Assembly (NCBI GenBank): GCA_018710945.1
Contig: DVIW01000037.1
Span: forward strand, 1-62,023
Reading direction: 5' to 3'
DNA from: Candidatus Aphodovivens avistercoris
Lineage (GTDB): Bacteria > Actinomycetota > Coriobacteriia > Coriobacteriales > Eggerthellaceae
DNA length: 62,023 bases
Position 1 is the stretch's first letter. Each line of letters opens with the position of its first letter. The notes under the pieces were generated by a model. It was not told the origin of the DNA. It did no database searches and saw only the letters and a program-made list of their open reading frames with translations. Positions 1 to 11,226 of this stretch are shown piece by piece. The position numbers and the translations under genes are program-made.

Positions 1-20
1 CGCGGAGTTCCGCAGCGACT

Positions 21-43
21 CGAGGCGCCCAGTGGGCGCCTCG
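21..43. repeat. 23-bp palindrome near left edge
   Basis: A perfect inverted repeat: CGAGGCGCCCA, one base, then TGGGCGCCTCG. It lies between the window edge and the end of the leftward degV gene. There is no T-run on either side, so it is not a classic terminator, although it could end transcription or stabilise a 3' end. Nothing else is identifiable in bases 1-107. Confidence 0.6.
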
Positions 44-107
44 ACAAAGCGAGGACTGTTTGAGCACGTGCCCGCCCGCCCCGCCCGGACCCGGACACCC
101 AAAAAGC

Positions 108-986
108 TTAGCGTTTGTCGGCCAAGAAGAACAAAGCCATCGTCCCCGGCCCGGAGTGCGCGCCGATGACGGGATCGACGTAGTTGATGACGACCTCCTT
201 CACGCCGAAGCGCTCCTTTACCTTGGCCGCCACGTACTCGGCCTCCTCAAGGCAGTCGCCGTGGGTGATGAACACCATCTGCTCGTCGATGGGCGCGACA
301 GCCGAGCTTGCCATGTGCTCCACCAGGGCGTTGAGCGACTTCTTGCGCCCGCGCACCTTCTCCATGGGGATCAGGCGCCCCTCGTCGTCCACGTGCAGCA
401 CCGGCTTGATGTTCAGCAGCGTGCCCGCCCAGGCCGCCGTCTTCGACACGCGCCCGCCGCGGAACAGAAACATCAGGTCGTCCACCGTGAACCAGTGCGC
501 CAGGTGCAGCTTGTTGGCCTCCACCCAGTTGCGCACCTCATCGATGCCCTCGCCGGCGCGGGCGTGCTGCACCGCGTGCCACACCAGAAGCCCCTCGCCG
601 CCGGACGCTGCTAGCGTGTCCACGGCGTAGACCTTGCGCTCGGAAAACTCGGCGGCCAGCTGGCCCAGCAGCAGCGACACGGCCTCGAAGGTGCCCGAAA
701 GCCCGCTGGAGAAGCCCAGGTACAGCACGTCGCGGCCCTGCTCCAGAAGCCCGCGGAACAGCGCCTCGGCCTCCGCGAGGTTCGGCAGCGACGTCTTGAA
801 CACCTTGCCCTCGCGCATCATCGTGTAGAACTGCGCGAGATCGGTGCGCTCGCCTTTCAGGTAGCTCTGGTACACGGCGTCCTCGCCGTCCACCATGAAG
901 GTGAGGGGCAGGATGTGCAGCCCGAACTCGTCGATCATGTCCTCGACGAGGTTGCAGCTTGAGTCGGTGACGATTTCGAAGTCCAT
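108..986 (-). CDS. DegV family fatty-acid-binding protein
   Basis: 292-residue DegV-family protein. The family binds a fatty acid between two lobes, and some members serve as the FakB subunit of fatty acid kinase, which activates host fatty acids for phospholipid synthesis. The N-terminus reads IVTDSSCNL, the family's characteristic start (TDSxxxL). The middle contains FSSGLSGT, matching the conserved S-S-x-L-S-G-T ligand loop, and the C-terminus has GPGTMALFF, the usual G-P-G-x-x-A/G ending. An upstream in-frame extension to 1148 is rejected because the conserved family start begins at the ATG at 986 and the extension is Arg-rich and non-conserved. It is divergent from ileS. No FakA partner is in the window. 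Confidence 0.9.
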   Translation of the reverse strand: MDFEIVTDSSCNLVEDMIDEFGLHILPLTFMVDGEDAVYQSYLKGERTDLAQFYTMMREGKVFKTSLPNLAEAEALFRGLLEQGRDVLYLGFSSGLSGTFEAVSLLLGQLAAEFSERKVYAVDTLAASGGEGLLVWHAVQHARAGEGIDEVRNWVEANKLHLAHWFTVDDLMFLFRGGRVSKTAAWAGTLLNIKPVLHVDDEGRLIPMEKVRGRKKSLNALVEHMASSAVAPIDEQMVFITHGDCLEEAEYVAAKVKERFGVKEVVINYVDPVIGAHSGPGTMALFFLADKR

Positions 987-1079
987 GGAAAGAGCCCTTC
1001 CCGATCCGTGCCCGCCGCGCGTGGCGCGGGGGGCGGCCAACCGTCGGCGATGCGGCTTTCCGCCTGATCGCGCCCGCTT

Positions 1080-1165
1080 AGTATAGCCCTCTGACCGCCG
1101 CGCTGTGTCGCAATGTTGGAAAGTCATCCCGCCCCCTGCGTTTTTCATCCGGGGAGCTTTATACT
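1080..1165. promoter_or_regulatory. Possible divergent -10 elements (degV / ileS)
   Basis: Two TATACT hexamers face away from each other. One is on the minus strand at 1080-1085 (toward degV) and one on the plus strand at 1160-1165 (toward ileS). Neither has a good -35 at standard spacing, so this is only a suggestion. The ileS leader would be about 90 nt, with no T-box features (no AGGGTGG-like core or specifier stem seen). Confidence 0.3.
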
Positions 1166-1259
1166 ATCCGGGTTTGAATGGAAGGCGCATGCGGCGCGCG
1201 GCGGGGTGTAACCCCTGCGGTGTGGCGCGTGCTACGCTATGACAAGCGAGGGTGTCCAC

Positions 1260-4136
<2,877 letters not shown>

Positions 4137-4142
4137 CCCGCT

Positions 4143-4733
4143 GTGGCCGACAACCGGGAAACCCTCGCCGCTGTGGCGGCGGACGATGCGCGGCGCGCCC
4201 GTCGGCGCGCCGCGGCGCTGTTCGCGGTCGTGGCGTTGGTTTGGCTGGCGCTTGACCAGGCCACAAAGGCCTACTTCAACGGCTTCGAGCTGGGGCAGGA
4301 CATTGCCGGCCCCTTCCTGGGGCTGTTCCAGTTCACCCTCGTGCACAACACCGGTGCGGCGTGGGGCCTGTTCAGCGGCTCGACGGCGGCGCTCGGCGTC
4401 GTGTCGCTTGCGGTGAGCGCCGCCGTGGCGGTGCTGGCGGTGCGTTTCGCGCCGCGCTCGAACGCGCTGCTCGTCCTGGGGGCCGCGCTGGTGGCCGCCG
4501 GCGGCGTCGGCAACGCCATCGACCGCTTCGCGCTGGGGTACGTGGTCGACTTCATCGAGGCGTCGTTCATCGACTTCCCCGTGTTCAATATCGCCGACAT
4601 CGGCGTGACCTGCGGGGTCGTGCTGGCTGTCGTGGCCTTGGCGTTCTTCTGGAAGGACGCCGAGCCAGAGGTGGATGCTGCGGCGAAGGACGCGCCGCGC
4701 GCCAAGGACGCGGAAGGGGAGGGGGCCCGATGA
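4143..4733 (+). CDS. lspA: Lipoprotein signal peptidase (SPase II)
   Basis: Membrane aspartyl protease that removes the signal peptide from diacylglyceryl-modified prolipoproteins. Its 196 residues contain four predicted membrane segments. The conserved LDQATK motif follows the first helix. The catalytic aspartates are visible in GNAIDR (D127) and FNIADIG (D152), and HNTGAAWGLF is the conserved periplasmic motif. It starts with GTG just after ileS and its last codon overlaps the rluD start (ATGA). The C-terminal tail, after the last helix, is charged and Ala-rich and longer than in E. coli LspA. The frameshifted lipoprotein at 36112-36683 is an example substrate type. Confidence 0.95.
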   Translation: MADNRETLAAVAADDARRARRRAAALFAVVALVWLALDQATKAYFNGFELGQDIAGPFLGLFQFTLVHNTGAAWGLFSGSTAALGVVSLAVSAAVAVLAVRFAPRSNALLVLGAALVAAGGVGNAIDRFALGYVVDFIEASFIDFPVFNIADIGVTCGVVLAVVALAFFWKDAEPEVDAAAKDAPRAKDAEGEGAR

Positions 4734-5764
4734 GCCGCTCGCTGTGCCACATCGCCAGCGCCTCTGACGCCGGGGCGCGCCTGGACGCTGTGCTGGCCCA
4801 GAACGGCTGCTACCCCAGCCGCTCCGCCGCCGCCCGCGCTGCCGACGAGGGGCGCGTGTTCGTCAACGGCGAAGCCGCGCCGAAGAAGCGCACCGTTTCG
4901 GCCGGCGACACCATCGTCTACGAGGTGCCCGACGAGGCCCCGTCTCTGCTGTCCGGCCAGCCCATCGATCTGGACATCCGCTTCGAGGACGAGCATCTGC
5001 TGGTCATCTCCAAGCAGGCGGGCCTGGTGTGCCACCCCTCGCAGGACCACGACGACGGCACGCTGGTGAACGCGCTCATCTTCCACTGCGGAGCGGCCAA
5101 TCTCTGCAACGTGCAGGGCGAGGACGACCGGCTGGGCATCGTGCACCGCCTCGACCGCGACACGACGGGCCTGATGCTGGCCGCCAAGGACGACGAGTGC
5201 GGCTATGCCCTGATGGATGCCATCCGCGACCGCGCGGTGGACCGGCGCTACCTGGCGCTGTGCCACGGCATCATCGCGCACGACACGGGCATGATCGACG
5301 CGCCCATCGCCCGCAGCGCTAACGAGCGCACGCGCATGGCGGTGCGCGAGGCGCCTTCCGCCCGTGAGGCCGTCACCACCTTCCGCGTGCTGGAGCGCTT
5401 CGAGGCCGGCCCGCGCGACGACGGCTACACGCTCATCGACTGCAAGCTGTTCACCGGGCGCACGCACCAGATCCGCGTGCATATGGAGTTCGCCAAGCAT
5501 CCGCTCGTGGGCGACCCGATGTACACCTCGGGAGCGCCGGGGGCGCCGGCGGCCAACCGCGGGTTGGACCGCCAGTTCCTTCACTCGTTCCGCCTGGACT
5601 TCGACCATCCCGTCACCGGGGAGCACCTGTCGTTCAAAGACGGGCTGCCGGCCGATCTGAAGGGCGTTCTGGACGGCCTGTCCGACCGCGACGCGCGCCG
5701 CACCGAGGCGGGCGAGGAGGTGCTGCGGCTTCTGGCCGACGCGCCGCGCCCCCGTTTGGGCTAG
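4730..5764 (+). CDS. RluA/RluD-family 23S rRNA pseudouridine synthase
   Basis: Isomerises specific uridines in large-subunit rRNA to pseudouridine. The 344-residue protein has an N-terminal S4 RNA-binding domain (about residues 15-65, with SRSAAARAADEGRVFVNG) and a RluA catalytic domain containing HRLDRDTTG with the catalytic Asp at about residue 142. FTGRTHQIRVHM is the second family signature. The start is the ATG at 4730, which shares ATGA with the lspA stop and so is translationally coupled. The lspA-rluD order is conserved in many Gram-positives. The exact target uridines cannot be read from sequence. Confidence 0.93.
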   Translation: MSRSLCHIASASDAGARLDAVLAQNGCYPSRSAAARAADEGRVFVNGEAAPKKRTVSAGDTIVYEVPDEAPSLLSGQPIDLDIRFEDEHLLVISKQAGLVCHPSQDHDDGTLVNALIFHCGAANLCNVQGEDDRLGIVHRLDRDTTGLMLAAKDDECGYALMDAIRDRAVDRRYLALCHGIIAHDTGMIDAPIARSANERTRMAVREAPSAREAVTTFRVLERFEAGPRDDGYTLIDCKLFTGRTHQIRVHMEFAKHPLVGDPMYTSGAPGAPAANRGLDRQFLHSFRLDFDHPVTGEHLSFKDGLPADLKGVLDGLSDRDARRTEAGEEVLRLLADAPRPRLG

Positions 5765-5875
5765 CGGCTCGTGCGGATGCCGTGGGCTTGCGGCCGCGCC
5801 GTCCGCCGAAGCGCTACACTTAGGTGAAGGGCCGGCGCAGCCGGTCCGCGCGATGCGAGGAAGGAAGGGGCTGCC

Positions 5876-6907
5876 ATGCAGGGTTCTGAGCGCATCGGCG
5901 TGCTGCTGGTGAACACGGGCACCCCGTCGGCTCCCACGCCGCGCGCGGTGCGGTCGTACCTGGCGCGCTTCCTCATGCACCCGCGCATCGCCCCGATGAA
6001 CCGGCTCGCGTGGTGGTTCATCCTGCATCTCGCCATCCTGCCGAAGCGGGGGAAGGCCTCGGCGCAGAAGTACGCGCGCATCTGGACGCCGGAGGGCTCG
6101 CCGTTCTCCCTGGCGCACGAGGCGCTCGTCCGCGGCGTGCAGGAGCTGTTCGACGCCGAGGGGCGCGATGTCCTCGTGCGCTGCGCGATGAGCTTCGGCG
6201 AGCCGCGCGTGGCCGCAGCGCTCAAGGAGCTCAAGGCCGCCGGCTGCACGCGCCTGGTCGTGCTGCCGCTGTACCCGCAAAGCGCGTTTTCCACCACCGG
6301 CGTGGCGCGCGACGAGGCGGCGCGCGCCTTGCGCTCGCTGCGCTGGAAGGTTCCCTGCGAGACGGTGCCCGACTACCACGCGCATCCCACCTACGTCAAA
6401 GCCGTCGCCGCGTCCATCCGCCACGCGGGTTTCGAAGCGAAATCCGACGACCGCCTGCTGTTCTCGTACCACTCCATCCCGCTTTCCGACATCGATCAAG
6501 GCGACGTGTACGAGCTGCAGACCGGTGCCACCAGCCTGCGCATCGCCGAAACGTTGGGGCTGGGCCGCGAGCGGTGGACCATCGCCTACCAGTGCCGCTT
6601 CGACAAGGGGCGCGACTGGCTGGCTCCCACCACGGCCGAAGCGCTGGAGCGCTGGGCGCAGGCCGGGGCGGAGCGGGTGTTCCTCGTCTGCCCGAACTTC
6701 GCCGTCGATTGCCTGGAGACGCTCTACGACATCGGCTGCGAGCTGGGGCCCGCCTACTTGCAGCGGCGCCGCATGGAGGGGCATCCCACCGACGCCGGCT
6801 CGTTCGTCTACGTGCCGTGCTTGGGGAAGAGCCGCGCCCATGCGCGCGTGCTGCACGACGTTCTGACCGATTGCCTGGACGGGGCCGCCGGCGCCGCGCG
6901 CCGCTGA
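5876..6907 (+). CDS. hemH: Ferrochelatase
   Basis: Inserts ferrous iron into a porphyrin, either protoporphyrin IX or, as in most Gram-positives, coproporphyrin III (CpfC). The 343-residue length is normal. The N-terminus GVLLVNTGTP is the family start. The metal-binding His lies in FSYHSIP (H199) and the conserved Glu in CLETLYDIG (E281). An AGGAAGGAAGGGG ribosome binding site precedes the ATG. Which substrate is used is not decidable here, and no other haem genes are in the window. It lies upstream of coaBC with a 44-bp gap. Confidence 0.92.
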   Translation: MQGSERIGVLLVNTGTPSAPTPRAVRSYLARFLMHPRIAPMNRLAWWFILHLAILPKRGKASAQKYARIWTPEGSPFSLAHEALVRGVQELFDAEGRDVLVRCAMSFGEPRVAAALKELKAAGCTRLVVLPLYPQSAFSTTGVARDEAARALRSLRWKVPCETVPDYHAHPTYVKAVAASIRHAGFEAKSDDRLLFSYHSIPLSDIDQGDVYELQTGATSLRIAETLGLGRERWTIAYQCRFDKGRDWLAPTTAEALERWAQAGAERVFLVCPNFAVDCLETLYDIGCELGPAYLQRRRMEGHPTDAGSFVYVPCLGKSRAHARVLHDVLTDCLDGAAGAARR

Positions 6908-6951
6908 CCCGTTCGTTTCCCCGTTTCCGCCTGTTGCGAAGGAGGCATCCC

Positions 6952-8160
6952 ATGGAGAAGCAGAGCACGGTGCTCGTCGGCGTGACCGGCTGCATCGCCG
7001 CCTACAAATCGTGCGAGATCGTGCGCGGCCTGCAGAAGCGCGGCTGTCGCGTGAAGGTGGTCATGACCGAGCACGCCACCCACTTCGTCGATCCGCTGAC
7101 GTTCCGCTCGCTGACGCACGAGCCGGTGGCGGTGGGGCTGTTCGACGACCCGTCCGACCCCATCCACCACATCTCGCTGGCCGAAGAGGCCGACGTGTTC
7201 CTCATCGCGCCGTGCACGGCCAACGTGGCGGCGAAGATGGCCTGCGGCATCGCCGACGACCTGCTGACCACCACGGCGCTGGCCTGCACCGCGCCGCTCG
7301 TGGTGGCGCCGGCCATGAACGTGCACATGTACGAGGCCGAGGCCACGCAGCGAAACCTGCGCACCCTGAAGGCGCGCGGGGCGCGCATCGTGGAGGCCGG
7401 ATCGGGGTATCTGGCCTGCGGCGACGTGGGGCGGGGGCGTTTGGCGGACGTGGACGCCATCGTGGAGGCGGCCCTGGAGGCGCTCGAAGGGGCGCGCCGG
7501 GCCGATCTGGCCGGCCTGTCCGTGCTGGTGACGGCCGGCCCCACCGAGGAGCCGGTGGACCCGGTGCGCTTTCTCACGAACCGCTCGTCGGGCAAGATGG
7601 GCTACGCGGTGGCGGCAGCCGCCCTCGCGCGCGGCGCGCAGGTGACGCTGGTGTCCGGCCCGGTGGCGCTGGAGCCGCCGGCGGGCGCGGACGTGGTGCG
7701 CGTGCGAACCGCCTGCGAGATGCTGGAAGCCGCGCGCCCGGCGTTCGCGGACGCCGACATAGTCGTGTTCACTGCCGCTGTGGCCGACCTGCGCCCGGCG
7801 CACCCTGCCGACCGCAAGCTGAAGAAGGGGGCCGACGATGCGCTGCTCGCCCGCATCGAGCTGGTGTCGAACCCCGACATCCTGGCGACGCTGGCGCAGG
7901 AGCGTCGCGCCGGCCAGACCGTCGTGGGCTTCGCCGCGGAGACCGAAAACGCCGTAGAGAACGCCCGCGTGAAGCTGGAGACGAAGGGGGCCGACCTCAT
8001 CGTGGCGAACGAGGTGGGGGAGGGACGCGCCTTCGGCACCGACGACAACCAGGCCGTGCTCGTGTCGCGCGACGGCGAGCGCGCCCTGCCGCTCATGCCG
8101 AAGCGCCAGCTGGCCGATGCCATCCTCGACCGCGCATTGGAGCTGCGCGCGGCGCATTAG
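6952..8160 (+). CDS. coaBC: Bifunctional phosphopantothenoylcysteine decarboxylase/phosphopantothenate-cysteine ligase
   Basis: Catalyses two successive steps of coenzyme A synthesis. The 402-residue protein has an N-terminal flavoprotein decarboxylase (CoaC) domain (VTGCIAAYK; HHISLAEEAD with the active-site His; PAMNVHMY; the substrate clamp ACGDVGRGRL) and a C-terminal ligase (CoaB) domain (VTAGPTEEPVDPVRF, NRSSGKMG, KLKK). The start at 6952 follows GAAGGAGG by 6 nt. Upstream in-frame sequence overlaps hemH and is not homologous. CoA demand from the paaK/ior cluster downstream is a plausible but not special link. Confidence 0.96.
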   Translation: MEKQSTVLVGVTGCIAAYKSCEIVRGLQKRGCRVKVVMTEHATHFVDPLTFRSLTHEPVAVGLFDDPSDPIHHISLAEEADVFLIAPCTANVAAKMACGIADDLLTTTALACTAPLVVAPAMNVHMYEAEATQRNLRTLKARGARIVEAGSGYLACGDVGRGRLADVDAIVEAALEALEGARRADLAGLSVLVTAGPTEEPVDPVRFLTNRSSGKMGYAVAAAALARGAQVTLVSGPVALEPPAGADVVRVRTACEMLEAARPAFADADIVVFTAAVADLRPAHPADRKLKKGADDALLARIELVSNPDILATLAQERRAGQTVVGFAAETENAVENARVKLETKGADLIVANEVGEGRAFGTDDNQAVLVSRDGERALPLMPKRQLADAILDRALELRAAH

Positions 8161-8211
8161 GAATGCTGGGGACGCAGGATGGCGGATGCCCAACTTCTCC
8201 GAAATTCGTCC

Positions 8212-8240
8212 TTGCATTCCCGAAACGCATCCGCTAATAT
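8212..8240 (+). promoter_or_regulatory. tRNA-Pro promoter
   Basis: TTGCAT (8212-8217), a 17-bp spacer and TAATAT (8235-8240), followed after about 26 bp by the tRNA 5' end. Both hexamers and spacing fit a vegetative sigma-70-type promoter. Confidence 0.75.
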
Positions 8241-8266
8241 ACTTCCTTGCGTTGAGAGACGCACAA

Positions 8267-8347
<81 letters not shown>

Positions 8348-8352
8348 TTTTC

Positions 8353-8393
8353 GCAGGTCAGAGGCTTATGATAAGTTTCTGGCCTGCTTTTTT
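8353..8393 (+). terminator. Element-borne terminator behind tRNA-Pro
   Basis: A 16-bp stem (8353-8368 with 8372-8387, three G-U pairs) with a TGA loop and a run of six T. It resembles the ancestral tRNA terminator now displaced to 14602-14637 (both contain CAG-G/Y-CAGA...TCTGGCCTG), so the element carries a replacement terminator for the tRNA it splits. Confidence 0.85.
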
Positions 8394-8414
8394 ATTGGTT
8401 CAATTTGTTCGATT

Positions 8415-8434
8415 ATCCGCAAATCGCCCGCAAA
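8415..8434. repeat. Putative integrase arm-type site, left
   Basis: ATCCGCAAATCGCCCGCAAA matches 19 of 20 bases of the sequence at 14432-14451 in the same orientation. It contains two CCGCAAA half-units 11 bp apart, one helical turn. Lying 68 bp inside attL, it fits an arm-type integrase or Xis binding site. Confidence 0.55.
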
Positions 8435-9688
8435 TCATGCGGTTTTGGCTTTGAACTCCACCATTTTGCCCGTCGCGCGGTTCTTCGTTATGTTGCCGAT
8501 AAGGTCGGCGCACTCCCTGTCTTTCTCGGGCATCGCATGAGCGTACATATCGGATGTGATGCTAGGCGAAGCATGCCCCATGCGACCGGCGACGCTGATA
8601 AGATCCTCCCCATTTGATAGCAGCAAGGTTGCTTGGGTATGGCGCAACTCATGGAAGCAGAGACGCTTTCCCGTCGTGGAGTAGAACCCATGCTCCTCAC
8701 AGAACTTAGAGAACTTCGAGGAGAACCCTTGCGGATCGAGATACCCGCCCGCGAAGACAGCAACGCCGCAGATCCGCGCATCGTAAAGGGAGCAGCAAAC
8801 CGGGGTGCTGCCGCTTTGCCTGATACCGTTCTTCAATAGCTCGCCAGCCTGAATCGCTTTCCATTTGCTCAAATGAGCCAACACGTCATCATCAAGCGAC
8901 ACCCTGCGCTTTCCGCTTTGAGTCTTGGGCTGCTTTATCTCCTTTGCGGGTTTTCCGGCCTTTCGTGCACCGTCGTACTGCGAGAGGCTTTGAACAATGG
9001 AGATGGTCTTTCCTTTGAAGTCCACATGCTCCCAAGTGAGGCCGAGCACCTCTCCCCTTCGCGCTCCCGTCGATATGCCGAGGCGCACCGCGATGGAGAA
9101 CGCGCTCTCCCCTTCGGCATCGAGCGCGGCAAGCATCCGTCGCAGCTCGCCCACTTCGAGGTATCCGCGTTTCTTGGCTTCCGCTTTCGGGGTCTTCACC
9201 GCATCGCATGGGTTGGATAGGATCAGTTCGTTTCTCATTGCGTCTCTGAGAGCCTGTTTGAGCACCTTGTGAGCCGCTTGGAGGGTTCGAGGCGTAGCGC
9301 CCGCCTTCCTAGCCTCCCTATGCCAAGATTCGACCGCATACGGCCTTATATCCCTTAGCAAAGACTTGCCAAGGAAGGGGTCAATCCACGTTTTAGTATA
9401 TCTTCGGTAGTTCTCGATGGTCGCATGCGCAAGCTCCCCGGATGCTTCGCGGTTCCCGATCCAATCATCGAGATACGCCGCAAGATCCATCTGTTCCGCA
9501 TCGAGGCGAAGGCCGCTTTCATGCTCGCCGCGAAGTTGATCGCGGACGCGTCTGGCATCCGCTTTCGATCCCCTCACTGTTCGGCTGACCCTTCGGTATT
9601 TGCCCGTAGCTGGATCTCGCCCGAGGCTGAGCTGAACCTCCCACACACCGCGTGACCGTTGAATGATGCTTCCGTCTCCTTTAGACAC
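8435..9688 (-). CDS. int: Tyrosine-type site-specific integrase
   Basis: 417-residue phage-type tyrosine recombinase that would integrate and excise the element at tRNA-Pro. The N-terminal arm-binding domain (about residues 1-60, GSIIQRSRGVWEVQL) is followed by a SAM-like core-binding domain (about 70-160) and the catalytic domain. Catalytic residues are R210 in TGARRGEV, H346 and R349 in HELRHTQ, and the nucleophile Y382 in MYAHAM. The start is GTG at 9688 with AAGGAG 6 nt upstream, overlapping the preceding gene by 8 bp, so the two are probably translationally coupled. The C-terminus runs to within 90 bp of attL and its last codons overlap the left arm-type repeat. All catalytic residues are intact, so the element may still be mobile. 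Confidence 0.95.
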   Translation of the reverse strand: MSKGDGSIIQRSRGVWEVQLSLGRDPATGKYRRVSRTVRGSKADARRVRDQLRGEHESGLRLDAEQMDLAAYLDDWIGNREASGELAHATIENYRRYTKTWIDPFLGKSLLRDIRPYAVESWHREARKAGATPRTLQAAHKVLKQALRDAMRNELILSNPCDAVKTPKAEAKKRGYLEVGELRRMLAALDAEGESAFSIAVRLGISTGARRGEVLGLTWEHVDFKGKTISIVQSLSQYDGARKAGKPAKEIKQPKTQSGKRRVSLDDDVLAHLSKWKAIQAGELLKNGIRQSGSTPVCCSLYDARICGVAVFAGGYLDPQGFSSKFSKFCEEHGFYSTTGKRLCFHELRHTQATLLLSNGEDLISVAGRMGHASPSITSDMYAHAMPEKDRECADLIGNITKNRATGKMVEFKAKTA

Positions 9689-10571
9689 GGGTATCTCCTT
9701 CCGCTTTTCTTTTCAGCTTCCTTCTTTCTTTTTCCCGTGCTCGCTTCGCTGCTTTCTGACATTCTTCCGAACAATAATCAGAGTTCGTTCTTCTTCCATT
9801 CCCTTTGTATTGAAAAACCTTCATCACGCAATCTGGATTAGCGCAAATTTTGTATGATTCGGGATCGGCTAGAGAAAGGACATGACGTATATAAATACCG
9901 TCCATAGCGTTATGCAGAACAGGAATCTGAAGTGGATCTTCATCATCTTCGACAATCCCCACTCTAGGGAATAGTTCGTTTGTTATTTCAGCCAGAACTC
10001 TAACGAATGCCCTTGATAGTTCTTTATCTCGCTCTGAGGCGACATATTCAGTAAAGCGTGTATTTTCATCTGAGAGCTTTACCTTTGACGTTGCTTTGAC
10101 AATGTTCTGCGCATTCTCTATTACGATTTGTATCTCTTTCATAGACGCAATATCTGCATATTTTCGTATTCTCTCAACCTCTTCAAAACCTCTTAACATG
10201 AATTTCCAGTAGACAAGATGAGAATATTCACAAGCGTCTCGTTCATCAGGAAATGCCTCATCGAACGAATCCATCAAGTAGCGCGGAAATCTAAGATTGG
10301 ATTCCGCGTTAAAGAGTTTTGCGATATACATTCCGCGCGAGATGGAAGTGGTAAGTCCGTACCTCTCCACAAAAGCTATAACCTCGGCTTTGTTTTGGGT
10401 GTCGACTTGCAGAAGGTCGCGTATCGACACGTCTTGGGGCAGATCAACTTCATGAAGAGTTTCTTTTAGCTGGCAAACCAGCTCCCCTCCATCAAAGTCA
10501 ACTAATTCGACATTGGCTGCTTCCACCCGAAAATCTTGCATTCCCGAAGTGTTTCCAATTAAGAACCTCAT
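9681..10571 (-). CDS. Element protein with C-terminal CGNR-like zinc finger
   Basis: 296 residues, family not firmly recognised. The N-terminal two-thirds is a mixed helical domain without a known motif. The C-terminus (about residues 240-290) has a cysteine cluster CANPDC ... DYCSEEC followed by a strongly basic helix (AKRAREKERRKLKRK), resembling CGNR-type or similar nucleic-acid-binding zinc fingers. GGAG lies 5 nt upstream of the ATG. It is transcribed leftward with int and divergently from the excisionase/replication operon, the position held by the master repressor in many satellites and prophages. A regulatory role is therefore inferred from position and the basic zinc finger, not proven. 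Confidence 0.75.
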   Translation of the reverse strand: MRFLIGNTSGMQDFRVEAANVELVDFDGGELVCQLKETLHEVDLPQDVSIRDLLQVDTQNKAEVIAFVERYGLTTSISRGMYIAKLFNAESNLRFPRYLMDSFDEAFPDERDACEYSHLVYWKFMLRGFEEVERIRKYADIASMKEIQIVIENAQNIVKATSKVKLSDENTRFTEYVASERDKELSRAFVRVLAEITNELFPRVGIVEDDEDPLQIPVLHNAMDGIYIRHVLSLADPESYKICANPDCVMKVFQYKGNGRRTNSDYCSEECQKAAKRAREKERRKLKRKAEGDTRV

Positions 10572-10676
10572 AAATCTCCATGCGACTAGAAATTGTATCT
10601 ATTTTAGTCAATTGTACTTCGATACTCTTATTCCAGCAAGCGCGCTGCACAACATTTCGGAATAGATAGGAAGGAA
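10572..10676. promoter_or_regulatory. Divergent control region of the element
   Basis: A-T-rich gap between the leftward int operon and the rightward replication operon. It has a direct repeat AATTGTA (10591-10597 and 10610-10616, 19 bp apart) and an inverted GTATC/GATAC pair (10595-10599, 10621-10625). These are candidate operator half-sites. No clear -35/-10 pair could be assigned. Confidence 0.4.
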
Positions 10677-10868
10677 ATGCAAGGAGAAAACTTACCGCTG
10701 ATTCTTAATACAGGAATGCTATCAAGCCTGCTAAACGTATCCGAGCAAACAGTACGCAAAGAATGCGCATTGGGGCATATCCCGGCAGTCAAAGTAGGCC
10801 GACGATGGTTTGTACCGCGTGATCGCTTTATCGAGTTCTTGAATGGAGGGATGAAGCTTGGGGCATAA
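10677..10868 (+). CDS. Excisionase/AlpA-like helix-turn-helix protein
   Basis: 63 residues, a single MerR-like winged helix of the excisionase (HTH_17) type. LNTGMLSSLLNVSEQTVRKE forms the helix-turn-helix and IPAVKVGRRWFVPRDRFIEFL is the typical wing and C-terminal helix. Such proteins bend att DNA to drive excision or activate element promoters. It is the first gene of the rightward operon, with GGAAGGA just upstream, and the next gene overlaps it by 11 bp. Confidence 0.85.
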   Translation: MQGENLPLILNTGMLSSLLNVSEQTVRKECALGHIPAVKVGRRWFVPRDRFIEFLNGGMKLGA

Positions 10869-11226
10869 ACAGGCATCGCCCGCTGAGGCTTTGGAGAGCA
10901 AGCAGCGGGCGACGTACACCGCAGATGATTCTACCATCAAAGCCGCTAAGACGGCCTCAGAGGCGCGACTATGGATCAGAGAGCATGGAGACGCATGGGA
11001 GTACATGTGCCGCCTCTGCGAGCGCGAAGTAAATGCTAAGCGTAGATGCTCGATGCAATGGGCAGCCGAGCAGGCGCGAAAGGTCGATTTCGCGTCGTTT
11101 CCCAATGGCAGGACATACGTGAACAACACTCACGTTCCGGTGCTCGCCCGATGGTTCTTGGCAGACCACCCGCAGGGAAGGAAGTACTTCAAGCTGAGGC
11201 GCTCGATGGTCGACAGGCTTGCGTGA
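10858..11226 (+). CDS. Hypothetical element protein
   Basis: 122 residues, not recognised. Starts at TTG 10858, preceded by GGAGGG with 7 nt spacing and overlapping the upstream gene by 11 bp. It is rich in Ala, Arg and Lys, with a central helical stretch (ARLWIREHGDAWEYMCRLCE) and three Cys. The sequence gives no catalytic motif. Its stop overlaps the next start (TGATG), so the first three rightward genes look translationally coupled and probably serve excision or replication. Confidence 0.7.
   Translation: MGHKQASPAEALESKQRATYTADDSTIKAAKTASEARLWIREHGDAWEYMCRLCEREVNAKRRCSMQWAAEQARKVDFASFPNGRTYVNNTHVPVLARWFLADHPQGRKYFKLRRSMVDRLA

Noticed and set aside
1166..1259. T-box leader before ileS
   Set aside because: Region is too short and lacks the T-box core sequence and a terminator.
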